From: Clostridia bacterium
GTDB taxonomy: Bacteria > Bacillota_A > Clostridia > Oscillospirales > CAG-272
Length of the DNA stretch: 17,161 nucleotides
Assembly (NCBI GenBank): GCA_017533545.1
Contig: JAFXHW010000239.1
Span: 1 to 17,161, forward strand
Direction of reading: 5' to 3'
How positions within the stretch are numbered: position 1 is the stretch's first letter; each line of letters begins with the position of its first letter. The notes under the pieces were generated by a model. That model was given only the letters and a program-made list of their open reading frames with translations, was not told the origin of the DNA and ran no database searches. A program made the position numbers and the translations under genes. This document shows, piece by piece, positions 6,983 through 15,074 of this stretch.

Positions 6983-7534
6983 ATGAACCGAAAAGGTCAA
7001 TCGGCGAAAAAGACGAGATTTATCGCCATCTCCGCTATTCTGTGCTCGCTTGGCGCCCTGCTTTTATACCTCGGATCGGTGATCGAGATACTCGATCTGA
7101 CGGCAGGCGCGATAGCATCGCTGCTCGTCGTGATGGCGGTGATAGAAATGGGGGGCAAGTGGCCTTATCTCATCTGGCTGGTCACATCTGCTCTTTCGCT
7201 CATTTTGCTGCCCAACAAATTTATAGCTCTCTTTTATCTGCTTTTTTACGGCTCATACCCGATCTTTAAATCAAAAATCGAAAAGCTGAATAGTATCGTA
7301 AGCTGGGTGTTAAAACTCGTAATGTTCAATGCCTCTCTTGCGATAGTGATATTCGTCACCATGAAAATCGTCACGCTGGCAAATCAGAATCCCGACCTTG
7401 CCTTTACCTGGACGGTGTTTGCGGTGTCCAACGTCACCTTCGTGCTCTTTGACGTGGCGCTGTCAAAGCTGATAACCGTTTACCTTTTAAAGTTCCGTCA
7501 CAGCCTTAGAATCAAAAATTATTTTCAAAATTAA
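6983..7534 (+). CDS. Conserved polytopic membrane protein of unknown function
   Basis: A 183-residue integral membrane protein with a basic N-terminus (MNRKGQSAKKTR) and about five or six hydrophobic segments, near 12-32, 38-57, 60-78, 80-93, 104-131 and 139-165. The stretches VIEMGGKWPYLIWL and LPNKFIALFYLLFYGSYP are typical of a widespread clostridial membrane family. It is sometimes compared with ECF transporter S components, but I cannot support a substrate. The start at 6983 is chosen because GAGGTGG lies immediately before it at proper spacing; the open frame reaches back to 6944 inside the J-protein gene, but those extra residues look like shadow translation. It begins 8 bp after the J-protein stop, so the two should be translated from one mRNA. 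It may be the membrane partner of the two preceding proteins. Confidence 0.85.
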   Translation: MNRKGQSAKKTRFIAISAILCSLGALLLYLGSVIEILDLTAGAIASLLVVMAVIEMGGKWPYLIWLVTSALSLILLPNKFIALFYLLFYGSYPIFKSKIEKLNSIVSWVLKLVMFNASLAIVIFVTMKIVTLANQNPDLAFTWTVFAVSNVTFVLFDVALSKLITVYLLKFRHSLRIKNYFQN

Positions 7535-7563
7535 TTGACATGGCAAAATATGCATGTTATAAT
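7535..7563 (+). promoter_or_regulatory. Perfect sigma-A promoter with extended -10 driving the yicC-remA-gmk operon
   Basis: TTGACA (7535-7540) and TATAAT (7558-7563) are both exact consensus hexamers, 17 bases apart. The TG at 7555-7556 adds an extended -10 (TGTTATAAT). It begins on the base after the previous gene's TAA. Transcription should start near 7570, giving a leader of about 28 bases to the yicC ATG. Confidence 0.93.
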
Positions 7564-7597
7564 ATTATGATAGATTATTTATATACGGAGTCTGTAA

Positions 7598-8491
7598 ATG
7601 ATTAAAAGCATGACTGCCTTCGGCCGCGCGACCTTGATTGCGGCAGGCAAGAATTATACAGTTGAGATCAAATCGGTCAACTCGCGCTATTTTGACTGCA
7701 CCGTCAAAACTCCCCGTGCATACGGATTTTTGGAAGAGCGCGTAAAGGCGTTTTTACAGCAGAACGGAGTAAGCCGCGGCAAGGTCGAGGCATACATCGG
7801 AATCGAGCAGCTTGAAGCTGTCGGAGCATCCATTCAGCTCGACGAAGCCTACGCCGCCGCCTACGTTGAAGCGCTCAAAAATCTCCGCGACCGTTTTTCT
7901 CTCTCCGACGATATCAGCGTCATGACGGTTGCTCAAAACCGCGATCTTTTCATCGTCAAAAAGCCTGAGGCCGATATGGAGCAGGATTGGCAGGATCTTC
8001 TTCCCTGCCTTAACGCCGCGCTTGATGCATTCAGAGAATCCCGCGAGCGCGAGGGCGCTAATCTGGCATCCGACCTTCTCGCAAAGAAGGAAAAGCTGGC
8101 ATCGATGGCCGCGCGCGTGTCCGAGCTTCAGGGCAGATCGGTAGAAGCATACCGCGCCCGACTCGAGACCAAGCTCCGTCAGGTCCTCGAAAACAACGAT
8201 ATCAATCTTCCGCCCAAAGATCAGCGTATCATCACCGAATGTGCAATATTTGCCGACAAGGTTGCAATAGATGAGGAACTTGTCCGTCTTTCAAGCCATT
8301 TCAAGGCATTCGACGAAGCTCTTGCGCAAAGCGAGCCTGTCGGCCGCCGTCTTGACTTTTTGCTTCAGGAAATGAACCGCGAGGTAAACACCACCGGTTC
8401 GAAGGCCGCCGATGCCGAGATCACCGCTCTTGTCGTTGACATGAAGTGTGAACTCGAAAAGATACGTGAACAGATCCAGAACATAGAATAA
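7598..8491 (+). CDS. yicC: YicC family endoribonuclease
   Basis: YicC/YloC proteins are hexameric endoribonucleases linked to RNA turnover and stationary-phase fitness. The 297-residue length is typical. The protein opens with the family signature [11 protein letters not shown] and continues into [12 protein letters not shown] (N-terminal YicC domain, to about residue 155). It ends with the DUF1732-type block, including [19 protein letters not shown] (about 253-271) and a helical, charged C-terminus. GGAG at 7587-7590, 7 bases before the ATG, is a good ribosome binding site. It is the first gene behind the perfect promoter at 7535-7563. The yicC-remA-gmk-rpoZ order matches Bacillus yloC-ylzA-yloD-yloH. 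Confidence 0.94.
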   Translation: MIKSMTAFGRATLIAAGKNYTVEIKSVNSRYFDCTVKTPRAYGFLEERVKAFLQQNGVSRGKVEAYIGIEQLEAVGASIQLDEAYAAAYVEALKNLRDRFSLSDDISVMTVAQNRDLFIVKKPEADMEQDWQDLLPCLNAALDAFRESREREGANLASDLLAKKEKLASMAARVSELQGRSVEAYRARLETKLRQVLENNDINLPPKDQRIITECAIFADKVAIDEELVRLSSHFKAFDEALAQSEPVGRRLDFLLQEMNREVNTTGSKAADAEITALVVDMKCELEKIREQIQNIE

Positions 8492-8517
8492 CGACAGTAA
8501 AGAGGCGTACTGATTTT

Positions 8518-8787
8518 ATGAAATTCATTAACATAGGATTTGGAAACATGGTTGCCGCCAACCGCGTGGTAACGCTTGTCAGCCCCGATTCCGCCCCGAT
8601 AAAGCGTCTTATATCAGACGCGCGCGAGGACGGAAGAGTGATCGACGTAAGCTGCGGACGCCGCACACGTTCGGTTATCGTAACAGACAGTGACCACGTT
8701 ATTTTATCGGCCATTCAGACCGAAACGATTGCAAACCGTCTTGAAGGCGATACATCAACAACCGACGACGAGGAAGAAGACGAATGA
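8518..8787 (+). CDS. remA: Extracellular matrix regulator RemA-type DNA-binding protein (DUF370)
   Basis: In Bacillus subtilis RemA activates biofilm matrix genes and osmoprotection genes and forms DNA-wrapping oligomers. This protein is 89 residues, a normal length. It shows the family opening [18 protein letters not shown], the stretch [20 protein letters not shown] and the basic [11 protein letters not shown] segment (about 45-55) that includes DNA-contacting arginines. The last residues (TDDEEEDE) are a highly acidic tail, longer than in many relatives. The target genes in this organism are unknown and biofilm matrix control should not be assumed; in Clostridia the gene is conserved beside gmk whether or not matrix genes exist. 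Its stop codon overlaps the gmk start (ATGA). Confidence 0.92.
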   Translation: MKFINIGFGNMVAANRVVTLVSPDSAPIKRLISDAREDGRVIDVSCGRRTRSVIVTDSDHVILSAIQTETIANRLEGDTSTTDDEEEDE

Positions 8788-9410
8788 GTGCAAAAAGCTT
8801 TACAGACATCGTTGTAATAGCCGGCCCCTCGGGCAGCGGCAAGGGCACTGTTATCTCCTGCCTCCCCGACAATTTCAAAAAGGCCGTTTCGGCTACCACC
8901 CGCACAATACGCCCGGGTGAGAGAGAAAACATCGACTATTACTACATCACAAAGGAGGAATTTGAGGACCTTATCAAAAATAACGGTCTTGTCGAATGGA
9001 ATCAGTACGGGTCCGATTTTTACGGAACTCCTTCAAAGCAGATCGACGACATCCGTGCCGCAGGCAACATTGCCATACTCGATATCGATGTCAACGGTGC
9101 GCGCAACATCAAAAAGATGTTCCCCGAGGCAACTCTTATCTTCCTTATCGTTTCCTCTGCCGTCGAACAGCGCGAAAGACTCCGCGGACGCAACTCCGAT
9201 TCGGAACAAAAGATAGCGCAGCGCATCGAAACTACGCGAAAGGAGCTTGCCGAGATCGGTATGTTCGACCGCGTATATATCAATCGCAGCGGAAAAGTCA
9301 ATGAGACCGCGCAGGCAATACTCGACTATCTCGCCGGCGAAGAGTCCCCCTCGGCCGATATAAACGAGCTCGTAGAGCACTATTTTGACGGATACGTTTC
9401 CGCCGTTTAA
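8784..9410 (+). CDS. gmk: Guanylate kinase
   Basis: Phosphorylates GMP to GDP with ATP, an essential step of guanine nucleotide supply and a known (p)ppGpp target in Firmicutes. The P-loop GPSGSGKGT lies at 14-22. The GMP-binding segment [11 protein letters not shown] and the tyrosine pair region DYYYIT follow at about 36-55, then YGTPS near 79-83 and the LID region with [11 protein letters not shown] near 132-142. The 208-residue length is normal. ATG overlaps the remA TGA by 4 bp, and its ribosome binding site (GAGGA) is inside the codons for the acidic remA tail, so remA translation and gmk initiation are likely coupled. Confidence 0.97.
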   Translation: MSAKSFTDIVVIAGPSGSGKGTVISCLPDNFKKAVSATTRTIRPGERENIDYYYITKEEFEDLIKNNGLVEWNQYGSDFYGTPSKQIDDIRAAGNIAILDIDVNGARNIKKMFPEATLIFLIVSSAVEQRERLRGRNSDSEQKIAQRIETTRKELAEIGMFDRVYINRSGKVNETAQAILDYLAGEESPSADINELVEHYFDGYVSAV

Positions 9411-9459
9411 AGAAGAAAAAAACATTTTTATACATCAATACAAATGAAAGGTGAACAAA

Positions 9460-9741
9460 ATGATCTACCCTTCCGTTGAAGAACTCTCCAAGAACAAATA
9501 CAACCGATACATGCTTGTTATCGCTACCGCAAAGTGTGCCCGCAAGGTTACCGACGAATACGTTATGCAGCGTGAGCAGGCTGAAAAAATGCTTGCAAAC
9601 AAGGAGACCGACAAATCGCTCGCATCCATGATCAAGCGCGAATACCGCGATGAAAAGGCAGTAAGAAGTGCTATCAAGCGTCTTCAGCAGGGCGAATACA
9701 AGATCGACGAATCCACCATCGATTACAACTGCAAAAACTGA
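9460..9741 (+). CDS. rpoZ: DNA-directed RNA polymerase subunit omega
   Basis: Small subunit that binds the beta-prime subunit and helps RNA polymerase assemble. The 93-residue protein opens MIYPSVEELSKNKYNRYMLV and continues into the family core IATAKCARKV. The motif after it diverges from E. coli omega, as is usual in Clostridia. ATG 9460 is preferred over GTG 9451 because AAAGGTGA (9448-9455) then sits as the ribosome binding site 4 bases upstream, and the protein begins as relatives do. The gene lies 49 bp after gmk and 5 bp before priA. Confidence 0.92.
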   Translation: MIYPSVEELSKNKYNRYMLVIATAKCARKVTDEYVMQREQAEKMLANKETDKSLASMIKREYRDEKAVRSAIKRLQQGEYKIDESTIDYNCKN

Positions 9742-9746
9742 TTGCC

Positions 9747-12269
9747 ATGATGCCCGAGCAAAATTCGTTGCCCGCTTCAAATTTCAAAGAATATGCGCGC
9801 GTACACATTGTGGACGCGCCATTTCACGTTGATAAAGAATATTGCTACTATCTCACACCCGATCTGCGCCAAAGCGTACGCATAGGCTCTTTTATCACCG
9901 TACCCTTCGGTTACGGCAACAAAAAGCAGATCGCTGTTGTTGTGGGACTTTTGGGCGACGATGAGCTTGAATACAAAAACCAAATAAAGCCCGCTGTCTC
10001 GCTGATACTCGGAAATTTTGTCCTTGACAGCGAGCTTTTGCGCTTATGTTCCTATATGCGTGAAAACTGCTTTTGCACCTTCGGCCAAGCAGTGCGCACG
10101 GTAATTCCGCCTGCCGCATTCGGCAAGATAAGCGAGTATTTTTACATTCAGTCCGATCTGCCGACGAAGTTCTTATCCGATATTCAGATATCGATGGTAT
10201 ACAACACCATAAAAAAGGCGTCGGCCATTACTGCTCAGCGGCTCGAGCTGGAGCTTGATCACGCCATTGACGTGCGCCGCGCACTTCGCACGATGCTGTC
10301 GGAGGGTATTGTTGCATCTGCACTCGAGCACCGCGATACAAACCACGTCTACCGCGAAACGGCAAGGCTGGTAATATCCGAAGAAGATGCAAAAATCTCA
10401 GCCGATGCGATGAGAAAGCGTTCACCCAAAAGAGCTGATCTGCTTGATGCGATAACCGAGGAAAGAGAGATCACCGTCGACGCGCTCAAGGAACGCTTCG
10501 GCAACGTAAGAGAAATCCTCAAAGTGCTCGCGCTCAAGGGATATATCGAAATCGAGCGGACGGAAGCATACCGCGATCCGTACGCAACGTCAGAACCATT
10601 ATCCCCGCCCGACGACAATGTTTTATCCGACGAGCAAAGCCGTGCCCTTGACGAGCTTGCCGCCCTTTATGACAGCGGTGAAGCGAAAGCGGCACTGCTG
10701 CAGGGAGTCACCGGAAGCGGAAAAACCCGTGTGATAAAGGCCCTTTGCGACAGAGTTATCGAATCGGGACGTTCGGTTATCATGCTCGTGCCCGAAATTG
10801 CGCTCACACCGCAGACAGTACAGTATTTCCGTTCCTGCTACAAGGACAGAATTGCCGTTATCCACTCCTCCCTTTCGCAGGGTGAGCGGCTTGATATGTA
10901 CAACAGAATACGACGGGGCGAAGTCGACATCTGTGTCGGCACCCGTTCTGCAGTCTTTGCGCCCTTTACCAAGCTCGGACTCATCGTCATAGACGAGGAG
11001 CAGGAGCACACATACAAATCGGATATGGATCCGAAATATCACGCGCGTGACATTGCGCGATTCCGATGCGCACACCACAGTGCGATGATGCTCCTTGCAT
11101 CTGCCACCCCCTCTCTTGAAAGCAGATACAAGGCCGAAAGCGGACTATATTCGCTCGTCAGACTTAATTCGCGCTACGGCGAGGCAAAGCTGCCCGAAGT
11201 AATTATCGCCGATATGCGAAGAGAAAGTGCCGTCGGACAGATTTCGCCCATCGGCGAGAGGCTGAAAGCAGAGATCGCCGAAAATCTTGCTCGCGGCGAG
11301 CAGTCGATATTGCTCTTAAACCGACGCGGATACAACAATTTCGTCACCTGCCCGCAATGCGGAAGCGTTATCACCTGTCCGCACTGCTCGGTATCAATGA
11401 CATACCATACATATCGTCTGCGCGGAGAGCGGGGCGACGGATGCTTGGCGTGCCACTACTGCGGTACAAGACAGCATCTTCCCGAAAAATGCCCCACTTG
11501 CGGCGGCGAGCACCTCACTTTTATGGGATTTGGCACCCAAAAGATTGAAAAAGAACTCAGCGAGATCTTCCCCGAAGCGCGGATACTTCGTATGGATGCC
11601 GACACCACCTCCACCAAATTTGCCTACGAGGAGATCCTCGGCAAATTCCGCGAGGGTCACGCCGATATCCTTATCGGCACGCAGATGGTGGCAAAGGGGC
11701 ATGATTTCCCCAACGTGACCCTCTCGGCTGTGCTGTCAGCCGATTCGGCGCTGTATCTTGACGACTACCATGCATCCGAGCGTACATTTTCGATGATATG
11801 CCAGCTTGTGGGACGTGCCGGACGTGCAAGCAAGCCGGGACGCGCGCTTATTCAGACCTACAATCCCGATCATCCCGTCGTGATGATGGCATCGGCACAG
11901 GATTACGACAGCTTTTACAAAAACGAGATCGCACTCCGCCGCGCGCTCATCTTCCCTCCCTTTTGCGATATCGCGCTCATCACCGTTATATCGGAGGACG
12001 AGTCGGCCGTACTGCTCGCCTCGGACGAGCTTGGAGAATTTATCCAAAAGGGCGCGGAAACGCTCTTTCCCGGACTCGCGCTCGACGTATTCGGGCCGTT
12101 CGAAGCACCGATATACAAGATCAAGGAAAAATACCGCATCAGAGTGGTTATAAAATGCCGTTCGAATGCAAAAACGCGCAAGTTTTTGCGCTACATCGCG
12201 GCCGAATGGAGCTCGCGGTTATCGAAAAACGCAACCATAACGATAGATATGAACCCCAACAGCTTATAA
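9747..12269 (+). CDS. priA: Primosomal protein N' (replication restart helicase PriA)
   Basis: A 3'-to-5' superfamily 2 DNA helicase that recognises stalled forks and reloads the replicative helicase. The 840-residue chain is complete. The N-terminal 3'-end-binding domain covers about 1-105 (VDKEYCYYL), then a winged-helix region (about 210-280). Walker A GVTGSGKT is at 320-327 and motif II is DEEQ at 416-419, followed by EHTYKSD. The zinc region, with CPQC at 535-538, CPHC soon after, then CHYC and CPTC, runs to about residue 590. Helicase motif VI appears as QLVGRAGRASKPG, and the C-terminal domain ends with KIKEKYRIRVVIKC. No ribosome binding site precedes the tandem ATGATG start at 9747. 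With rpoZ ending 5 bp upstream, translational coupling is likely. Confidence 0.96.
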   Translation: MMPEQNSLPASNFKEYARVHIVDAPFHVDKEYCYYLTPDLRQSVRIGSFITVPFGYGNKKQIAVVVGLLGDDELEYKNQIKPAVSLILGNFVLDSELLRLCSYMRENCFCTFGQAVRTVIPPAAFGKISEYFYIQSDLPTKFLSDIQISMVYNTIKKASAITAQRLELELDHAIDVRRALRTMLSEGIVASALEHRDTNHVYRETARLVISEEDAKISADAMRKRSPKRADLLDAITEEREITVDALKERFGNVREILKVLALKGYIEIERTEAYRDPYATSEPLSPPDDNVLSDEQSRALDELAALYDSGEAKAALLQGVTGSGKTRVIKALCDRVIESGRSVIMLVPEIALTPQTVQYFRSCYKDRIAVIHSSLSQGERLDMYNRIRRGEVDICVGTRSAVFAPFTKLGLIVIDEEQEHTYKSDMDPKYHARDIARFRCAHHSAMMLLASATPSLESRYKAESGLYSLVRLNSRYGEAKLPEVIIADMRRESAVGQISPIGERLKAEIAENLARGEQSILLLNRRGYNNFVTCPQCGSVITCPHCSVSMTYHTYRLRGERGDGCLACHYCGTRQHLPEKCPTCGGEHLTFMGFGTQKIEKELSEIFPEARILRMDADTTSTKFAYEEILGKFREGHADILIGTQMVAKGHDFPNVTLSAVLSADSALYLDDYHASERTFSMICQLVGRAGRASKPGRALIQTYNPDHPVVMMASAQDYDSFYKNEIALRRALIFPPFCDIALITVISEDESAVLLASDELGEFIQKGAETLFPGLALDVFGPFEAPIYKIKEKYRIRVVIKCRSNAKTRKFLRYIAAEWSSRLSKNATITIDMNPNSL

Positions 12270-12290
12270 GACACCCAAAGGAGACTGATT

Positions 12291-12779
12291 ATGGCAATAC
12301 TTAATATAGTTAAAGACGGCGACGAAATTCTCCGTTCCAAATGCCGGGAAGTCGATGAGATCACTCCCCGCATCCTCCGCCTGCTCGACGACATGCGCGA
12401 TACGCTTATCGACTCAAAGGGAGTAGGCCTCGCCGCGCCTCAGGTAGGCGTGCGCCGCCGCATCGTACTCGTTGAAAACGAAAAGGGACAGATCTACGAG
12501 CTTATCAATCCCAAGATCGTCGCCTTCACTCAGGAGCGTCAGCAGGATCTTGAGGGCTGTCTTTCGGTTCCCAACAAGTGGGGAATCACCGACCGTCCGA
12601 TGTCGGTCACCGTTGAGGCGATGAACCGAAAGGGCGAGATCTTCCAGGTCAGCGGAAGCGGACTTACCGCGCGCTGCTTCTGCCACGAGCTCGATCATCT
12701 TGACGGAGTTCTTTTCTACGACAAGGCAGTAAAGATGCTTACACAAAAGGAGCTCGAAGAGCTTTCCTCAAATGACTGA
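12291..12779 (+). CDS. def: Peptide deformylase
   Basis: Removes the formyl group from the N-terminal methionine of new proteins, using a bound Fe2+ or Zn2+. All three family motifs are present: GVGLAAPQVG (44-53), EGCLSVP (88-94, C90 metal ligand) and HELDH (132-136, two His metal ligands and catalytic E133). The third motif is preceded by FC where many bacteria have Q, a common clostridial variant. The 162-residue length is normal. AAAGGAGA sits 7 bases before ATG. The next gene is fmt, which installs the formyl group that Def removes. Confidence 0.97.
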   Translation: MAILNIVKDGDEILRSKCREVDEITPRILRLLDDMRDTLIDSKGVGLAAPQVGVRRRIVLVENEKGQIYELINPKIVAFTQERQQDLEGCLSVPNKWGITDRPMSVTVEAMNRKGEIFQVSGSGLTARCFCHELDHLDGVLFYDKAVKMLTQKELEELSSND

Positions 12780-12797
12780 CAAGGCAGGAATAATAAA

Positions 12798-13757
12798 TTG
12801 AGCGATATGAAAAATGCCCGCATACTTTTTATGGGCACACCGGATTTTGCCGTTCCCACCCTTAATGCGCTGATCGATGGCGGCTACAATGTTGTTGGCG
12901 TCGTCACCCAGCCTGACAAGCCCTTCGGACGCGGATACGCATTGAAGCCTCCGCCGGTAAAGGAAGCGGCCATTGCCAAAAACATTCCCGTATATCAGCC
13001 CGAATCGCTCAAAAAGGTTTATTTTGAGCAGACCTTAAACGAGTTTTGTCCCGATGCCATCATCGTTGTGGCATACGGAAAGATCCTTTATCCATACATC
13101 ATCCGCAATCCGAAATTCGGCTGTATCAACGTACACGGATCGATCTTGCCCGAATACCGCGGTGCCGCTCCCATGCAGAGAGCGATAATCGAAGGCAAGA
13201 AGGAAACGGGCGTTACCATTATGAAAATGGACAACGGACTTGACACAGGCGATATGCTTTACGTTGCCCGCTGTCCCATTGAGGAAAACGACAATTTTGA
13301 AATTATCCACGATCGCCTTGCCGCTCTTGGTGCCGATGCCCTGCTCCACACGCTCGACGCTATCGGCCGCGGCGAAATAGTCCCCGAAAAGCAGGACGAT
13401 GCCCTCTCCAGCTATGCTGCAAAGATTGAAAATGAGGACTGCGTGCTCGATTTTACCCGCAATGCGCGCACTCTGCATGATCAGATACGCGGCCTTTCCC
13501 CCTTTCCGCTCGCCCTTTGCCGTCACCGCGACAAGCGCCTTAAGGTGATATCGTCGGCAGTTGTGGACGATAAAAAATGTGCCGGCGAAGCTGGAACCGT
13601 CCTTTCGGTATCGAACGGACGTATAGAGGTAGCCTGCGGCGAGGGAATACTCGCAATAACAGCCCTGCAGCCCGAGGGCAAAAAGCGCATGAATGCCGCC
13701 GATTTTATCAACGGACGAGGCATTGCCGTCGGCGAGATTTTGAGTGAATTCAAATGA
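12798..13757 (+). CDS. fmt: Methionyl-tRNA formyltransferase (TTG start)
   Basis: Formylates Met-tRNA(fMet) with 10-formyltetrahydrofolate so that it can serve as initiator. The N-terminal Rossmann domain opens RILFMGTPDFAVPTL. The catalytic triad is visible as N111 and H113 in NVHGSILPEYRG and D149 in GLDTGDM. The C-terminal OB-like domain begins near residue 205. The 319-residue length is typical. TTG 12798 is preferred: AGGAA at 12786-12790 is 7 bases away, whereas ATG 12807, three codons later, would be 16 bases away. The stop codon overlaps the rsmB start (ATGA). Confidence 0.96.
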   Translation: MSDMKNARILFMGTPDFAVPTLNALIDGGYNVVGVVTQPDKPFGRGYALKPPPVKEAAIAKNIPVYQPESLKKVYFEQTLNEFCPDAIIVVAYGKILYPYIIRNPKFGCINVHGSILPEYRGAAPMQRAIIEGKKETGVTIMKMDNGLDTGDMLYVARCPIEENDNFEIIHDRLAALGADALLHTLDAIGRGEIVPEKQDDALSSYAAKIENEDCVLDFTRNARTLHDQIRGLSPFPLALCRHRDKRLKVISSAVVDDKKCAGEAGTVLSVSNGRIEVACGEGILAITALQPEGKKRMNAADFINGRGIAVGEILSEFK

Positions 13758-15043
13758 GTGTAAACGTACGCGAGGCGGCGCTCAATTCGATCATCCGCTG
13801 TGAAAAGGATGGAAGATATTCCAACATTGAGCTTGATGCTGCAATTAAAAAATACAATCTTGAGGGTGTGGACCGCGCTTTTTTCACCGCACTGGTATAC
13901 GGCGTTATAGAAAAAACCATCACTCTTGATTACATTATCTCAAAATATTCGAAATACGAGCTAAGCGAGCTTGACACCTTCGTTTTAAACATCCTGCGCC
14001 TCGGTGCATATCAGGCGCTCTATCTTGACAGGACGCCTGATTTTGCCGTTGTAAACGAATCGGTTGAGATGGCAAAGCGCCGCTGCAAGGATTCTGTCGG
14101 CGGATTTGTCAATGCCCTTCTGCGCTCCATTATCCGAAACCGTGATTCTCTTCCCATGCCCGACAAAAGCGACCGCGTAAAATATTATTCGGTAAAATAT
14201 TCCCTGCCTGAATGGATGGTTGAGCTCTGGTGCGACTGTCTCGGTCAGAGCGAAGCCGAAAAGATAATGGCGGGACTCAACCGACGACCGCACATCACCT
14301 TGAGAGTAAACACCCTCAAAATATCGCGCGATGAGCTTATTGAAAAGCTCAAAAGCGAGGGGATAGCGGCATCGGCTGCCGACGATTGCGACAGCGCGGT
14401 CGTGCTTGACACCGACTGCCCGATAGACTCTCTTCACATCGACGAGGGGCTGTGCTATGTGCAGGATATTTCGTCACAGCTTTGCGTAAAAGCACTCGGT
14501 GTCCGTCCCGATTCAACCGTTATCGATACCTGCTCCTGCCCGGGCGGAAAAAGCTTCGGTGCGGCAATAGACATGGAAAACCGCGGACGGGTGATCTCGC
14601 TCGATCTGCACAAGAACAAGCTTTCGCTTATTGAAAAGGGTGCCCAAAAGATGGGCATCGGTATAATCGAAACGCGAGAGCAGGACGGCACGAAGTATTT
14701 CGAAGATTACGAGGAGCTTGCCGATTACGTTCTTTGCGATGTGCCCTGCTCGGGTCTCGGCGTTATCGCGAAAAAGCCCGATCTGCGGCGTAAAAAAGCC
14801 GAAGATGTCGAAAGGCTTCCGAAAACGCAATATGCCATACTCGAAAACTGCTGCCGCTACGTCAAAAAGGGAGGTACGCTCGTATACTCCACCTGCACGC
14901 TCAACCCCGCCGAAAACGAGGACATTGCCGATCGCTTTGCGAACGAAAACGACAGCTTTGAATTAATTGAAAGCAGAACAATATATCCTTCGTCAGACCG
15001 CGACGGATTTTACTACGCGGTATTCAGAAAAAGCAGCAGATAA
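13754..15043 (+). CDS. rsmB: 16S rRNA (cytosine(967)-C(5))-methyltransferase RsmB
   Basis: Methylates C967 of 16S rRNA using S-adenosylmethionine. The 429-residue protein has an N-terminal NusB-like RNA-binding domain (about 1-130) and a C-terminal Rossmann methyltransferase domain. The SAM motif DTCSCPGGKS is at 258-267, the acidic SAM-ribose contact VISLDLHKNKL follows, and two conserved cysteines occur: C332 in DVPCSGLG and the nucleophile C381 in YSTCTLNPAENED. The ATGA overlap with fmt suggests coupled translation. No terminator follows, and the next gene starts 31 bp later. Confidence 0.95.
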   Translation: MSVNVREAALNSIIRCEKDGRYSNIELDAAIKKYNLEGVDRAFFTALVYGVIEKTITLDYIISKYSKYELSELDTFVLNILRLGAYQALYLDRTPDFAVVNESVEMAKRRCKDSVGGFVNALLRSIIRNRDSLPMPDKSDRVKYYSVKYSLPEWMVELWCDCLGQSEAEKIMAGLNRRPHITLRVNTLKISRDELIEKLKSEGIAASAADDCDSAVVLDTDCPIDSLHIDEGLCYVQDISSQLCVKALGVRPDSTVIDTCSCPGGKSFGAAIDMENRGRVISLDLHKNKLSLIEKGAQKMGIGIIETREQDGTKYFEDYEELADYVLCDVPCSGLGVIAKKPDLRRKKAEDVERLPKTQYAILENCCRYVKKGGTLVYSTCTLNPAENEDIADRFANENDSFELIESRTIYPSSDRDGFYYAVFRKSSR

Positions 15044-15074
15044 CAAACCTTTGCACGAAAGGAAAAGCAAAAAT

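Noticed and set aside
9298..9780. A 160-codon minus-strand frame across rpoZ
   Set aside because: It is antisense to the end of gmk, to rpoZ and to the start of priA, all of which have family motifs.
14967..15074. Upstream extension of the ABC exporter into rsmB
   Set aside because: It overlaps the rsmB C-terminus out of frame. ATG 15075 has AAAGGA upstream and starts the protein sensibly.
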